From: Flavobacterium fragile | GTDB taxonomy: Bacteria; Bacteroidota; Bacteroidia; Flavobacteriales; Flavobacteriaceae | Direction: 5' to 3' | Length of the DNA stretch: 64,000 nucleotides | Assembly (NCBI RefSeq): GCF_023634865.1 | Contig: NZ_JAMLJN010000001.1 | Coordinates: 186,001 to 250,000 of the forward strand | Part shown: positions 41,072 to 49,974 of the stretch, in pieces | Layout: every line of letters begins with the position of its first letter | How positions within the stretch are numbered: the first letter of the stretch is position 1 | The notes under the pieces: generated by a model | Databases searched by the model: none | Told to the model about the DNA's origin: nothing | The model's input: the letters and a program-made list of their open reading frames with translations, nothing else | Translations under genes and position numbers: made by a program

Positions 41072-42697
41072 TTAACCTAAAAACGGATATTTATAATCTT
41101 CTGGTGTTACGAAAGTTTCTTTAATAGTTCTAACAGAAGCCCAACGCAATAAGTTTTGTGCAGACCCTGCTTTGTCGTTAGTTCCAGAACCTCTTGCTCC
41201 TCCAAATGGTTGCATTCCTACAACAGCACCTGTTGGTTTATCGTTGATGTAGAAGTTTCCAGCTGCATTTTGTAAGGCAACGGTTGCTTCTTCCACCGCA
41301 TAACGACATTGGCTAAATACTGCACCTGTTAAAGCGTATTCTGAAGTTTCGTCAACTAATTTTAATGTTTCAGACCATTTTGCGTCTTCGTAAATATAAA
41401 TGGTAACTACTGGTCCGAATAATTCGGTTTCCATAGTAGAGTATTTTGGATTTGAAGTTAAAATAACTGTTGGTTCAATGAAGTACCCTTTTGATTTATC
41501 GTAATTTCCTCCCATGATAACTTCTGAATCACTATCGTTTTTAGCTTGGTCAATGTAACGCGCTAATTTATCAAATGAAGCTTCTGAAATAACTGCTGTA
41601 ATGAAATTACTCATATCTTCTGGAGAACCCATTTTCATTGAAGCTAAATCTGCTTCTAAATTAGACTTAACTGCTGGCCATAAACTTTGTGGAATGTAAA
41701 CACGAGAAGCTGCACTACATTTTTGTCCTTGGAATTCAAAAGCACCACGAGAAATTCCGGTTGCTACTTGTTTTGCATTAGCTGATGGATGTGCAATGAT
41801 GAAATCTTTTCCACCTGTTTCTCCAACGATTCTTGGATAGGTTTTGTAAGTTGCAATGTTATTTCCGATAGTTTTCCAAATGTCATTGAAAACACCAGTC
41901 GAACCTGTAAAGTGAACTCCAGCTAAATGTGGGCTTGATAAAACCACGTCAGAAACCATTCCAGAATCACCCATTACCATGTTGATAACGCCATTTGGTA
42001 AACCTGCCTCTTTGAAAACTTGCATAATTACATTAGCAGAATATACTTGTGTAGCAGCTGGTTTCCAAACTACCACATTCCCCATTAAAGCTGCACTTGA
42101 AGGTAAATTTCCTGCAATAGCGGTAAAGTTAAAAGGTGTAATTGCATATACGAAACCTTCTAATGGTCTGTATTCAACACGATTCCACATATCTGAAGTT
42201 GAAGCGGGTTGATCTGCATAAATTTTTGTCATGAATTCTACGTTATAACGTAAGAAGTCAATCAACTCACAAGCTGAGTCAATTTCTGCTTGGTGAATTG
42301 TTTTTGATTGTGCAATCATAGTTGCTGCATTGATTTTAGCGCGGTATGGACCAGCTAATAATTCAGCCGCTTTTAAGAAAATACTAGCACGATTTTCCCA
42401 AGCCATTGCCGCCCATTTTTTACGAGCTTCTAATGCTTCGGTAATTGCTTTTTCAACTAAAGCTCTGTCTGCTTGATGATAAACACCTACAATGTGTTGG
42501 TGATCATGTGGGGCTGTCATATTTTTGGTATCGCCAGTTTTAATTTCTTCGCTACCTATATATAATGGAACTTCAACTTGAGAATTCCACATCATTTTGT
42601 ATGTTTCTGCAACTTTTGCTCGTTCAGGAGAACCTGGAGCGTAAGATTTTACGGGTTCGTTTACCGCCTTTGGGACATTAAAAAATCCTTTTAACAT
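41072..42697 (-). CDS. pruA: L-glutamate gamma-semialdehyde (1-pyrroline-5-carboxylate) dehydrogenase
   Basis: 541 aa, of the stand-alone bacterial type without a fused proline dehydrogenase domain. Oxidises glutamate semialdehyde to glutamate with NAD in proline degradation. Catalytic Cys327 (FEFQGQKCSAASRVY) and Glu293 (VGETGGKDFI) are present, with ITPFNFTAIAGNL and FTGSTGVF in the Rossmann part. The N-terminal FFNVPKAVNEPVKSYAPGSPERA is typical. The partner proline dehydrogenase is not in this window. It is followed in transcription order by the convergent rsmG region. Confidence 0.96.
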   Translation of the reverse strand: MLKGFFNVPKAVNEPVKSYAPGSPERAKVAETYKMMWNSQVEVPLYIGSEEIKTGDTKNMTAPHDHQHIVGVYHQADRALVEKAITEALEARKKWAAMAWENRASIFLKAAELLAGPYRAKINAATMIAQSKTIHQAEIDSACELIDFLRYNVEFMTKIYADQPASTSDMWNRVEYRPLEGFVYAITPFNFTAIAGNLPSSAALMGNVVVWKPAATQVYSANVIMQVFKEAGLPNGVINMVMGDSGMVSDVVLSSPHLAGVHFTGSTGVFNDIWKTIGNNIATYKTYPRIVGETGGKDFIIAHPSANAKQVATGISRGAFEFQGQKCSAASRVYIPQSLWPAVKSNLEADLASMKMGSPEDMSNFITAVISEASFDKLARYIDQAKNDSDSEVIMGGNYDKSKGYFIEPTVILTSNPKYSTMETELFGPVVTIYIYEDAKWSETLKLVDETSEYALTGAVFSQCRYAVEEATVALQNAAGNFYINDKPTGAVVGMQPFGGARGSGTNDKAGSAQNLLRWASVRTIKETFVTPEDYKYPFLG

Positions 42698-42825
42698 GGT
42701 GTTGTATTTTGAGATTAGACAATTTTGTAATCAGAATTACGAAAAAATCGTAAATGATTACAAAAATACAAAGTATATTTTGAATTTTCTATAATAAAAA
42801 TTACAAAGCTTAATTGATGAATTTT

Positions 42826-43212
42826 TTAATTCAGTGCAAAAGGAGCGCTTAATTTAAATGTAGGTATTATCACTTTAAAACTTCTTGTTGAAGTGAAGTT
42901 GACCATATTGAAATAGCCTTTCATAGCGCCAATAGGAGAGGAAAGTAAGCATCCAGAAGAATAGGTGTAGCTTTCACCAGGCTTAATTACAGGTTTTTTA
43001 CCTATAACGCCTTCACCATCTACTAACTCAAGATTGTTAAGGGCATCATAAATTTCCCAATGACGCGTAGTTAATTGAACAGAATCTTTACTTTGGTTTT
43101 CAATGGTAATATGATACGAAAAGGCAAAATGAATTTTATAGTTCTTGAAGTATGTTCCTTCAAAACTAGTTAAAACAGAAATCTTTATGCCTTTTGTAAT
43201 TTGACTTACCAT
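42826..43212 (-). CDS. apaG: ApaG-type Co2+/Mg2+ efflux-associated protein
   Basis: 128 aa immunoglobulin-like ApaG domain covering the whole protein: VSQITKGIKISVLTSFEGTYFKNYKIHFAFSYHITIENQSKDSVQLTTRHWEI, then GEGVIGKKPVIKPGESYTYSSGC. ApaG was named from an apaH operon and linked to Co2+ resistance, but its molecular role is unclear. It lies between the pruA gene and the T9SS plug gene on the minus strand. Confidence 0.93.
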   Translation of the reverse strand: MVSQITKGIKISVLTSFEGTYFKNYKIHFAFSYHITIENQSKDSVQLTTRHWEIYDALNNLELVDGEGVIGKKPVIKPGESYTYSSGCLLSSPIGAMKGYFNMVNFTSTRSFKVIIPTFKLSAPFALN

Positions 43213-43365
43213 AGAGAAAAAATAGTCTTATTTAGTAAAGTGTTGTTAAAAATTGCAATACCCTAGAAATAAATTCAATAATGATTTCAAAATTATAAAT
43301 TTTAAATTGTAATTCAATCGCTTTTTTTATAAAAATTTCTTAAAGGTTTAAGGGTTTAATCAATT

Positions 43366-44613
43366 TTAATTTCTGATGACTTCGCTATTTGTATTGGCAA
43401 TTCCAATTACCCTGTCATACCTATCGTTGTTTCCTCTGTAGTAAATGATAGCAGTGTAATTGTTTTCGGTTTGGAAAAAATTGCCATCAATTGCATTTTT
43501 GTAATCAATTTTACCTGATTTATCTGTAATTATGTATTGATAATTGGTAAATCCTTGTTTCATTAAAATAGCTTTTTCATACAATCCAGAATTTTTATTG
43601 AATTCCATTTTGTATTCATCGCTAAGATTATAATTGTTAAACATACCTGCTACATAAATATTTTTGTCCATCATATTTGGAGTATCTAGTGCGAAATAAA
43701 CCCAAGTATAATCTGATTCAATTTGGCTATTTACAACATTGATATTTTGAACATAGAAATTGCCGTTAATATCAGGAAAATAGGTGTAAGGTTGGTTTTT
43801 TCTAGGTGTATTAACATAAAGATAAGTGTTGTAAATGTTTTCGCCTGAAGTTACACGAGCTACAGTATTATTGGTTGTTCTGATTAGTTTGTTGTCGATG
43901 CTGTACGATTCGTTTCCACCCCAAAATTGCGTTTCTTTATTGTAGCGATAAATGAGTTCAGATCCTAATGTAAATTGAGGTTTGATATTTGAAATGCTGT
44001 TTTTCCAATTCCCATTTTGAAACAATGTAACTTTTACGTTTTGAATAGGATTTTGTAAAAGGCGATCACCATAATTAATGGTCATTTCAATGTTTTGTTT
44101 TCCGTCTAAACTATCAAAATCTCGAGCTCTTCTAACCAAAAGTCCAACAGCTACTTGTTCTTCATATATTACAATTTTTCTTGAAAAAACGATTTCATTT
44201 TCTTCATTCAGAACTGAAATTAGGTAATTACCGCTTTTCGTAATTTGATTGAATTTGTTTGGAAAAACTTGACGATAGTGGGAGTATAATTGTAAAGTGT
44301 TAAATGAATTTTCATACGTAATAATACGCTGGTTGTCCATGCCATTTAAATATTCCACTTTTGCCAAATCAGATGGGGCAGACCAATCATAATTGTATTG
44401 TGTAATGGTGTAGTAATAATCTGCTTCATCTCCAAATAAATCATCAAAACTTAAGTCGAAAGTTTCACCAAGTTTGAAAAATGGAATGACATTATAATTA
44501 TTAACCCTAAAAGAAATAGTTTTAATATTAAATGGAGGTTCTTTTTCAATTGCTTCTTGAGCTGATAAGAATTGAATTGATATGATTGTGAGTATAAAGA
44601 AAATTTTATTCAT
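43366..44613 (-). CDS. Type IX secretion system plug protein (DUF5103)
   Basis: 415 aa from ATG 44613 (MNKIFFILTIISIQFLSAQ signal peptide; the upstream 17 codons are not needed). The DUF5103 domain starts FNIKTISFRVNNYNVIPFFKLGETFDLSFDDLFGDEADYYYTITQYNYDW and continues through RIITYENSFNTLQLYSHYR. In Flavobacterium johnsoniae the plug protein blocks the SprA translocon pore on the outside when it is not engaged with a substrate. It is predicted to be periplasmic or outer-membrane associated. Other T9SS structural genes are not in this window. Confidence 0.82.
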   Translation of the reverse strand: MNKIFFILTIISIQFLSAQEAIEKEPPFNIKTISFRVNNYNVIPFFKLGETFDLSFDDLFGDEADYYYTITQYNYDWSAPSDLAKVEYLNGMDNQRIITYENSFNTLQLYSHYRQVFPNKFNQITKSGNYLISVLNEENEIVFSRKIVIYEEQVAVGLLVRRARDFDSLDGKQNIEMTINYGDRLLQNPIQNVKVTLFQNGNWKNSISNIKPQFTLGSELIYRYNKETQFWGGNESYSIDNKLIRTTNNTVARVTSGENIYNTYLYVNTPRKNQPYTYFPDINGNFYVQNINVVNSQIESDYTWVYFALDTPNMMDKNIYVAGMFNNYNLSDEYKMEFNKNSGLYEKAILMKQGFTNYQYIITDKSGKIDYKNAIDGNFFQTENNYTAIIYYRGNNDRYDRVIGIANTNSEVIRN

Positions 44614-44961
44614 TTTGAAATTGTATGGTAAGTAAAAGTAATAAAAGTTTGAATTGAAATACAAATCATATGAAATAATTAAATATAGTTTAACTAAATG
44701 ATTAATTAAAATAGGTTTTTGTTAATTTAAATTCGAAATTTATTAGCTCTATACTCATAAAAATACTTTTGTAGAGATTCATATTTGTACAGATTAATTT
44801 GAATTTTATTTTAGAAACCTATTCAAAAGAATGACAATATTTTAAAATTAATATTACATATTCTTTAATTTAAAAGTACGATCAAACTTGACTTTTCATT
44901 CTATAAAAAAAGCCCTCAAAAAGTGTCAAATTTTTGAGGGTAGTGTAAATTTAAAGTTTTT
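44614..44961. other. AT-rich gap upstream of the plug gene
   Basis: A 348-base stretch without a gene. It contains the terminator hairpin of the methyltransferase at 44904-44940. I see no clear full promoter match, no tRNA and no open frame with coding character. It presumably includes the promoter of the plug gene, with a leader of unknown length. Confidence 0.5.
44904..44940 (-). terminator. Terminator of the map-methyltransferase unit
   Basis: CCCTCAAAAA (44913-44922) and TTTTTGAGGG (44931-44940) form a 10-bp stem with an 8-base loop; minus strand then runs CTTTTTTT. Confidence 0.85.
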
Positions 44962-45726
44962 TTATTTATAACAAACCGGAATAATTTCTCCTTTTGCTAA
45001 ACAATATTTTTCTACTAATTCGGGAGCTATTGCTATGGTGTAATCTACTTCATCTACTTTAAAGCCTACGCTTCTTAATTTATCAAAATAATCTCTTCCA
45101 TAAACTCTCACGTGGTCATACTGTCCGAAGATTTTTGCACGTTCTTTAGGATCTGTTATAGAATCATCAGTAAAAGTTGTTGCTCTAGATAAATCTTGTG
45201 GAATTTGAAATATTCCCATTCCGCCTGGTTTTAAAACACGATATAATTCTTGCATGGCTTTCGTATCATCTGGAATATGTTCCAAAACGTGATTGCATAA
45301 AACGATATCGTATGAATTGTCTTCAAAAGGCAAATTACAAATATCTGCTTTTACATCTGCCAATGGCGAAAATAAATCGGTAGTAGTGTAATCTAAATTC
45401 GATTGTTTTTTAAAACGCTTATAAAATTCTTGCTCAGGTGCAAAGTGTAATACTTTTTTGGGTGCCGTAAAAAAATCCGTTTCGTTTTGTAAATATAACC
45501 ATAATAAACGATGTCTTTCTAATGAAAGGGTACTTGGTGATAATACATTATTTCGTTGTGTTCCATATCCATAAGGTAAAAACATACGAAAGCTTTTCCC
45601 ATCAATAGGGTCCGTAAAACGATTTCCTTTCAATAAAAAAGCTAAAATTGGACGCACTACAATACTCAAACGAATTAATATCGGACGAGGAATGGTGTTA
45701 AGTATTAGTTTGAATAATTTTTTCAT
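44962..45726 (-). CDS. Class I SAM-dependent methyltransferase
   Basis: 254 aa. The core shows VLHFAPEQEFYKRFKKQ, YTTTDLFSPLADVKADICNLPFEDNSYDIVLCNHVLEHIPDDTKAMQELYRVLKPGGMGIFQIP, typical of the Methyltransf_11 family, with the acidic-loop and post-I motifs. A basic hydrophobic N-terminus (residues 1-32) may anchor it to the membrane. The substrate is unknown. Its ATG overlaps the map stop as TAATG (45724-45728), so it is translated as the second gene of that unit. Confidence 0.85.
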   Translation of the reverse strand: MKKLFKLILNTIPRPILIRLSIVVRPILAFLLKGNRFTDPIDGKSFRMFLPYGYGTQRNNVLSPSTLSLERHRLLWLYLQNETDFFTAPKKVLHFAPEQEFYKRFKKQSNLDYTTTDLFSPLADVKADICNLPFEDNSYDIVLCNHVLEHIPDDTKAMQELYRVLKPGGMGIFQIPQDLSRATTFTDDSITDPKERAKIFGQYDHVRVYGRDYFDKLRSVGFKVDEVDYTIAIAPELVEKYCLAKGEIIPVCYK

Positions 45727-46544
45727 TACAGCACTAAAGGTTTTTGTCTCAATCCATCTTCTTCATTGCTTACAATTCCTAAAGTTTCATAAATGTAGGC
45801 AAAAGTGGATAATAATTCTGGTTTTCCATCAACGATTGCAACATCATGTTCAAAGTGAGCACTTGGTTTTCCATCGGCTGTGGTAATGGTCCAGCCATCC
45901 TTGTGTTGTTTGATATTTCTCGTTCCTAGGTTAATCATTGGCTCGATAGCAATTACCATTCCGTTGACTAATTTTTTTCCACGACCGCGTTTTCCGTAAT
46001 TCGGAACTTCTGGATCTTCGTGCATTTTTCTTCCTAAACCGTGTCCACACAACTCGCGAACCACACCATAACCATGTTTTTCACAATATTGTTGAATAGC
46101 ATATCCGATGTCTTCTACACGATTTCCAACTTTAGTTTCACGAATTCCAACGTATAGTGATTCTTTAGTAACTTGTAATAATTTTTTAGTTTCTGGAGCT
46201 ACTTCACCAACTTCAAAAGTATAGGCATGATCACCATAAAAACCATTTTTCAAAGCACCACAATCAACCGAAATGATATCGCCATCTTGTAACGGAATAT
46301 TATTAGGAATACCATGAACTACTTGTGTGTTTGGACTCATACATAGGGAGTTTGGAAAACCGTACATCCCTAAAAATGCAGGCTCAGCCCCATGCGAACG
46401 AATAAAATCTTCCGCTAATTTGTCTAAATATAAAGTAGTTACACCGGGTTTAATTTCCTTCGCAATCATTCCAAGTGTTTTGGAAACAATTAACGCACTT
46501 TCGCGCATTAATTCAATTTCTTCTAAGGTTTTAAGTACAATCAT
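45726..46544 (-). CDS. map: Methionine aminopeptidase, type I
   Basis: 272 aa from ATG 46544 (MIVLKTLEEIELMRES; the five earlier codons are not needed). Removes the N-terminal Met of new proteins. Metal-binding residues are visible: DIISVDCGALKNGFYGDHAYTF (two Asp), RELCGHGLGRKMHEDPEVPNYG (His), and AIEPMI and FEHDVAI (two Glu). Standard type I length. The methyltransferase gene follows by overlap; the CoA-transferase gene is divergent. Confidence 0.96.
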   Translation of the reverse strand: MIVLKTLEEIELMRESALIVSKTLGMIAKEIKPGVTTLYLDKLAEDFIRSHGAEPAFLGMYGFPNSLCMSPNTQVVHGIPNNIPLQDGDIISVDCGALKNGFYGDHAYTFEVGEVAPETKKLLQVTKESLYVGIRETKVGNRVEDIGYAIQQYCEKHGYGVVRELCGHGLGRKMHEDPEVPNYGKRGRGKKLVNGMVIAIEPMINLGTRNIKQHKDGWTITTADGKPSAHFEHDVAIVDGKPELLSTFAYIYETLGIVSNEEDGLRQKPLVL

Positions 46545-46713
46545 AATACAAAATTTCATCGCAAAAGTACGAATTCGAGTTCAATTACAAGAACAAATTA
46601 ATCGTCATATAATAAACAGCTTACAGTTAATTTTAAAAGATGTAATAAATTTCGTTATTAAACTTATGATTTTAAAAATGAGAAATGTCATATTTTATCC
46701 CTAAATTGGGGCA

Positions 46714-46721
46714 TAAATTTG
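46714..46721 (+). promoter_or_regulatory. -7 element of the CoA-transferase gene
   Basis: TAAATTTG, 20 bases before ATG 46742, consistent with a TTTT at about 46693-46696 as a weak -33 element. It favours ATG 46742 over ATG 46685. Confidence 0.5.
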
Positions 46722-46741
46722 TGCTATTAATTTCATTAGGT

Positions 46742-48019
46742 ATGGGAAAATATGTAACCGCAGCAGAAGCTGTACAAGTAGTTAAAAGTGGTGATAGGGT
46801 TTATGTTCAGGCTGCTGCCGCTACACCAACAATCTTAACAAAAGCCTTGTCTGATCGAGCTTTAGAACTCAGAGATGTAGAAATTTGTCATTTACATACA
46901 GAAGGAGAAGCACCTTATGCCAATCCAGAATTATCAGAAAGTTTTCATGTAAATTCTTTTTTTATTGGAGCCAATGTGCGTCATACATTAAAAGCTGGAA
47001 ATGGTTCTTATACACCTGTTTTCTTAAGTGAATTGCCATTGTTGTTTCGTAAAAATGTAGTGAAATTAGATGTTGCTTTTATACATGTTTCACCTCCAGA
47101 TATTCACGGGTATTGTTCTTTAGGAGTTTCTGTTGAGGCTTCAGTAGCTGCGATTGAAAATGCAAAAATTGTTATAGCCCAAGTAAATCCGCAAATGCCA
47201 AGAACTTTTGGAGATGGAATTCTTCATATATCTGAAATTGATTATTTAGTAGATGTAAATGTACCAATTCATGCTCATGCAGTTTCCCCTTTTACAGCAG
47301 AGGAGGAAAAAATTGGGGCTTATGTGGCATCTTTAATTGAAGATAAAAGCACTCTTCAAATGGGAATAGGATCAATTCCAAATGCTGCTTTAAGTAAATT
47401 AAAAAATCATAAAGATTTAGGGTTACATACTGAAATGTTTTCAGATGGTGTAATCGATTTAATTGAAAGTGATGTTATCAATTGTAATTATAAAGGTACA
47501 TTGCGAGGAAGAGCTTTAGCAACTTTCTTGATTGGTTCAAAACGATTGTATGATTTTGTAAATGACAATCCTTTCATCGAAATGAAAGAGGCTTCTATGG
47601 TAAATGATTCGGCTCGAATTAGAAAAAACCCTAGAATGGTTGCTATTAATTCGGCTATTGAGGTAGATGTTACAGGTCAGGTTTGTGCAGATTCTATTGG
47701 AAGTTCAATGTATTCTGGAGTTGGAGGTCAAATGGATTTTATTCGTGGAGCATCATTAAGTGAAGGTGGAAAAGCAATTATTGCGTTGCCTTCAATTACC
47801 AAAAGAGGAGAAAGTAGAATTGTTCCTTATTTAAAACAAGGAGCAGGAGTTGTTACAACTAGAGCACATGTTCACTATATAATAACAGAAAATGGAATTG
47901 CTGATTTATATGGAAAAACGTTGAAACAAAGAGTAAAAGAATTGGTTAAAATTGCCCATCCATCTCATCAAGAATCAATTGAGCGTTCTTATTATGAAAT
48001 GATTGGTTCAAATAAATAG
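46742..48019 (+). CDS. Acetyl-CoA hydrolase/transferase-family protein (4-hydroxybutyrate CoA-transferase-like)
   Basis: 425 aa from ATG 46742 (MGKYVTAAEAVQVVKSGDRVYVQ; the ATG at 46685 adds 19 residues lying across the promoter region). The catalytic Glu is in LGLHTEMFSDGVIDL, and MGIGSIPNAALSKL, ENAKIVIAQVNPQMPRTFGD and GQMDFIRGASLSEGGKAIIALPS are family motifs. These enzymes move CoA between carboxylic acids or hydrolyse acetyl-CoA; the donor and acceptor here are unknown. It appears monocistronic and ends in a hairpin terminator. Confidence 0.9.
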   Translation: MGKYVTAAEAVQVVKSGDRVYVQAAAATPTILTKALSDRALELRDVEICHLHTEGEAPYANPELSESFHVNSFFIGANVRHTLKAGNGSYTPVFLSELPLLFRKNVVKLDVAFIHVSPPDIHGYCSLGVSVEASVAAIENAKIVIAQVNPQMPRTFGDGILHISEIDYLVDVNVPIHAHAVSPFTAEEEKIGAYVASLIEDKSTLQMGIGSIPNAALSKLKNHKDLGLHTEMFSDGVIDLIESDVINCNYKGTLRGRALATFLIGSKRLYDFVNDNPFIEMKEASMVNDSARIRKNPRMVAINSAIEVDVTGQVCADSIGSSMYSGVGGQMDFIRGASLSEGGKAIIALPSITKRGESRIVPYLKQGAGVVTTRAHVHYIITENGIADLYGKTLKQRVKELVKIAHPSHQESIERSYYEMIGSNK

Positions 48020-48043
48020 TTCTTAAAACAGGTTAGCATCACG

Positions 48044-48066
48044 GGCGACTTTTAGTCGCCTTTTTT
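48044..48066 (+). terminator. Terminator after the CoA-transferase gene
   Basis: GGCGACT and AGTCGCC form a 7-bp GC-rich stem with a TTT loop, followed by TTTTTT. Confidence 0.85.
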
Positions 48067-48154
48067 GGTTAAAAAAATTTCAAAAAAAGTAAATTTTTTT
48101 TATAAAATTTTTACTAAAAAATCTCATTTTTTGAAAATAAATTAAACTTTAACC

Positions 48155-48183
48155 TTTTCACAACATTAAATAGTCTACCTTTG
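48155..48183 (+). promoter_or_regulatory. Promoter of the RRM-protein gene
   Basis: TTTT (48155-48158, weak -33), 17 bases, then TACCTTTG (48176-48183), giving a short leader to ATG 48206. Confidence 0.5.
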
Positions 48184-48205
48184 TAAGGAATTAAATTTTT
48201 CATAG

Positions 48206-48535
48206 ATGAATATTTTTGTAGGAAGTCTTCCTTTCAGCGTAGAGGAAGCAGATTTAAGAGGTTATTTTGAAGAGTATGGAGCTGTAGAATCAGTTAAAAT
48301 TATCTCTGATAAATTTACCGGAAGAAGTAAAGGATTTGGATTTGTTGAAATGGCTAATGATGCTGAGGCTCAAAAAGCAATCGACGAATTAAACGGTGGT
48401 TCTATCGAAGGTAGAAAAATCGTGGTTAACAAATCTGAACCAAAACCAGAAGGAGAAAGAAGAAGCTTCGATCGTAATTCAGGTGGTAGAGGTGGTTATT
48501 CGAACAATAGAGATAACAACAGAGGTCGTTACTAA
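48206..48535 (+). CDS. RRM-type RNA-binding protein with Gly/Arg/Asn-rich tail
   Basis: 109 aa. One RNA recognition motif: RNP2 NIFVGSLPF (residues 2-10) and RNP1 KGFGFVEM (42-49). The linker and tail (about 78-109) are Arg/Gly/Asn-rich (SFDRNSGGRGGYSNNRDNNRGRY), a plant-GRP/cold-inducible-like layout seen in Bacteroidota and cyanobacteria. It probably binds single-stranded RNA and affects stability or translation, perhaps in the cold. Short promoter-proximal leader; a terminator follows, shared with the convergent tolC-type gene. Confidence 0.93.
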   Translation: MNIFVGSLPFSVEEADLRGYFEEYGAVESVKIISDKFTGRSKGFGFVEMANDAEAQKAIDELNGGSIEGRKIVVNKSEPKPEGERRSFDRNSGGRGGYSNNRDNNRGRY

Positions 48536-48555
48536 TATTTTTTTGGATATAGAGC

Positions 48556-48588
48556 TAAAAACCTTCGCATTGCGAAGGTTTTTTTTTA
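48556..48588. terminator. Bidirectional terminator between the RRM and tolC-type genes
   Basis: AACCTTCGCA and TGCGAAGGTT form a 10-bp stem with practically no loop beyond AT, A-run on the left and T8 on the right. Confidence 0.85.
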
Positions 48589-49974
48589 CAGATTAGCTAA
48601 TGTTTTGAACAATTCAATAATAGAGTTTAAATATCGATTTTCTAATGCGATTTCATTTATTTGAGAGCTCACTAAAGAGTTTTCTCTCGAATTGATAATG
48701 AATAAAGAGCTTTCTCCCATTTCAAACAATCGATCTTCAGCATTCAATAAACGGATGAAGTCTTTAACTAAACTGTTATTGTATTCTCTTTGTTTTCGAA
48801 GTGATGTAATTTCTTGTTGTTGCGCTTTGATTTTGTTTTCTAAATTTTTACGTTCAAATTGCAATCCAAATTCCGAATCTTGAATTTTTAAATCGGCTAG
48901 TTTTAAACTTCCGCGTTCTTTTCTCAAAAATACTGGGAATGAAAAGTTTGCGCCAATCTTATAATCTTCAAAGCGATAATTATCAATATAACTGGGTTCC
49001 GAAAGATAATTATAGCTTAAATCTAACTTGGGTAGGAGCGCATTTGCCTTTAATTTTCGATCCACTTTTAGCATGTTTATTTTTGCTTCTAATGCCTGAA
49101 TTTTAGGATGATTGTCCAAATCAACTGTTCCAAGTTCATTAACTTGAAGTGTTTCTTTAATTGTGGTTGATAATAGATTTTCTGGCTGTAAATTATCATT
49201 TAACTCTAATGGGATGTTGTTTTCTAACCATAAATAATTCGATAAATCTAGCTTTGCTTTCGTTAGTTTTAACTTCGCATCTTCTAGATTTAAACGTCTT
49301 GTTTTAACTGCAATTCCAGCTTCAACACTATCAATAGCAGGTTTGTCTCCTTGCTCAATTAATTTTGAAACACCAACATATCTTATCAAGGCATTTTCTA
49401 AATACGTCTCGTATAACTTTACTTCATCAAAACTTCTTTTCCAGTTTATATAACTTACAGAAGCTTCATAAATTACTTCTACAGCTTGTAAGTTTCTTTC
49501 GGCAACATTCAAATTACGAGCAATTTTAGCTTTTCTCAAATCGGCCATGCGTTGGTTGATAAATAAACCTTGTCCCACAGGAACAGTTATTCCAAACGAA
49601 GTTAATCCCGTATTTGGCAAAGTGTTTTCTGGATTTAAGTAGATTCCTTCAGTATTGTCAAATCCTGCTTTTAACTCAATTCCATACCAAGTTGGGATTT
49701 TAAAGCTACTATTTAAAATGGAATAATATTCGCTGTCTTTGAATTGTTTTTCACTAAAGTCAACTTCGATTTTAGGATCGAAAGCACCGCGAGCTTGCAT
49801 CAAATTGGCTTGTGCTTCATTGAGTTTTAAGTCCGCTTGTTTTACTAAAGGATGATATTTTTTTACATAGCCTAAAAATTCATTGTAGGAGAATTCAGTT
49901 GGTAAATTTTGTCCAAAGACAAACACCGAACTACAAATGAAAATAAGGATATAGAATACTTTTGATTTCATCAT
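48586..49974 (-). CDS. TolC-family outer membrane efflux protein
   Basis: 462 aa with signal peptide (ends VFVFGQ). Long coiled-coil and beta-barrel pattern of TolC: FSYNEFLGYVKKYHPLVKQADLKLNEAQANLMQARGAFDPKIEVDFSEKQF near the N-terminus, and a second repeat with NEDGQ-like KIQALEAKINMLKVDRKLKANALLPKLDLSYNYLSEP. It forms the outer-membrane exit duct. Its ATG overlaps the hlyD-type stop (ATGA at 49971-49974), and it is the last gene of the tetR-ABC-hlyD-tolC operon. Confidence 0.93.
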   Translation of the reverse strand: MMKSKVFYILIFICSSVFVFGQNLPTEFSYNEFLGYVKKYHPLVKQADLKLNEAQANLMQARGAFDPKIEVDFSEKQFKDSEYYSILNSSFKIPTWYGIELKAGFDNTEGIYLNPENTLPNTGLTSFGITVPVGQGLFINQRMADLRKAKIARNLNVAERNLQAVEVIYEASVSYINWKRSFDEVKLYETYLENALIRYVGVSKLIEQGDKPAIDSVEAGIAVKTRRLNLEDAKLKLTKAKLDLSNYLWLENNIPLELNDNLQPENLLSTTIKETLQVNELGTVDLDNHPKIQALEAKINMLKVDRKLKANALLPKLDLSYNYLSEPSYIDNYRFEDYKIGANFSFPVFLRKERGSLKLADLKIQDSEFGLQFERKNLENKIKAQQQEITSLRKQREYNNSLVKDFIRLLNAEDRLFEMGESSLFIINSRENSLVSSQINEIALENRYLNSIIELFKTLANL

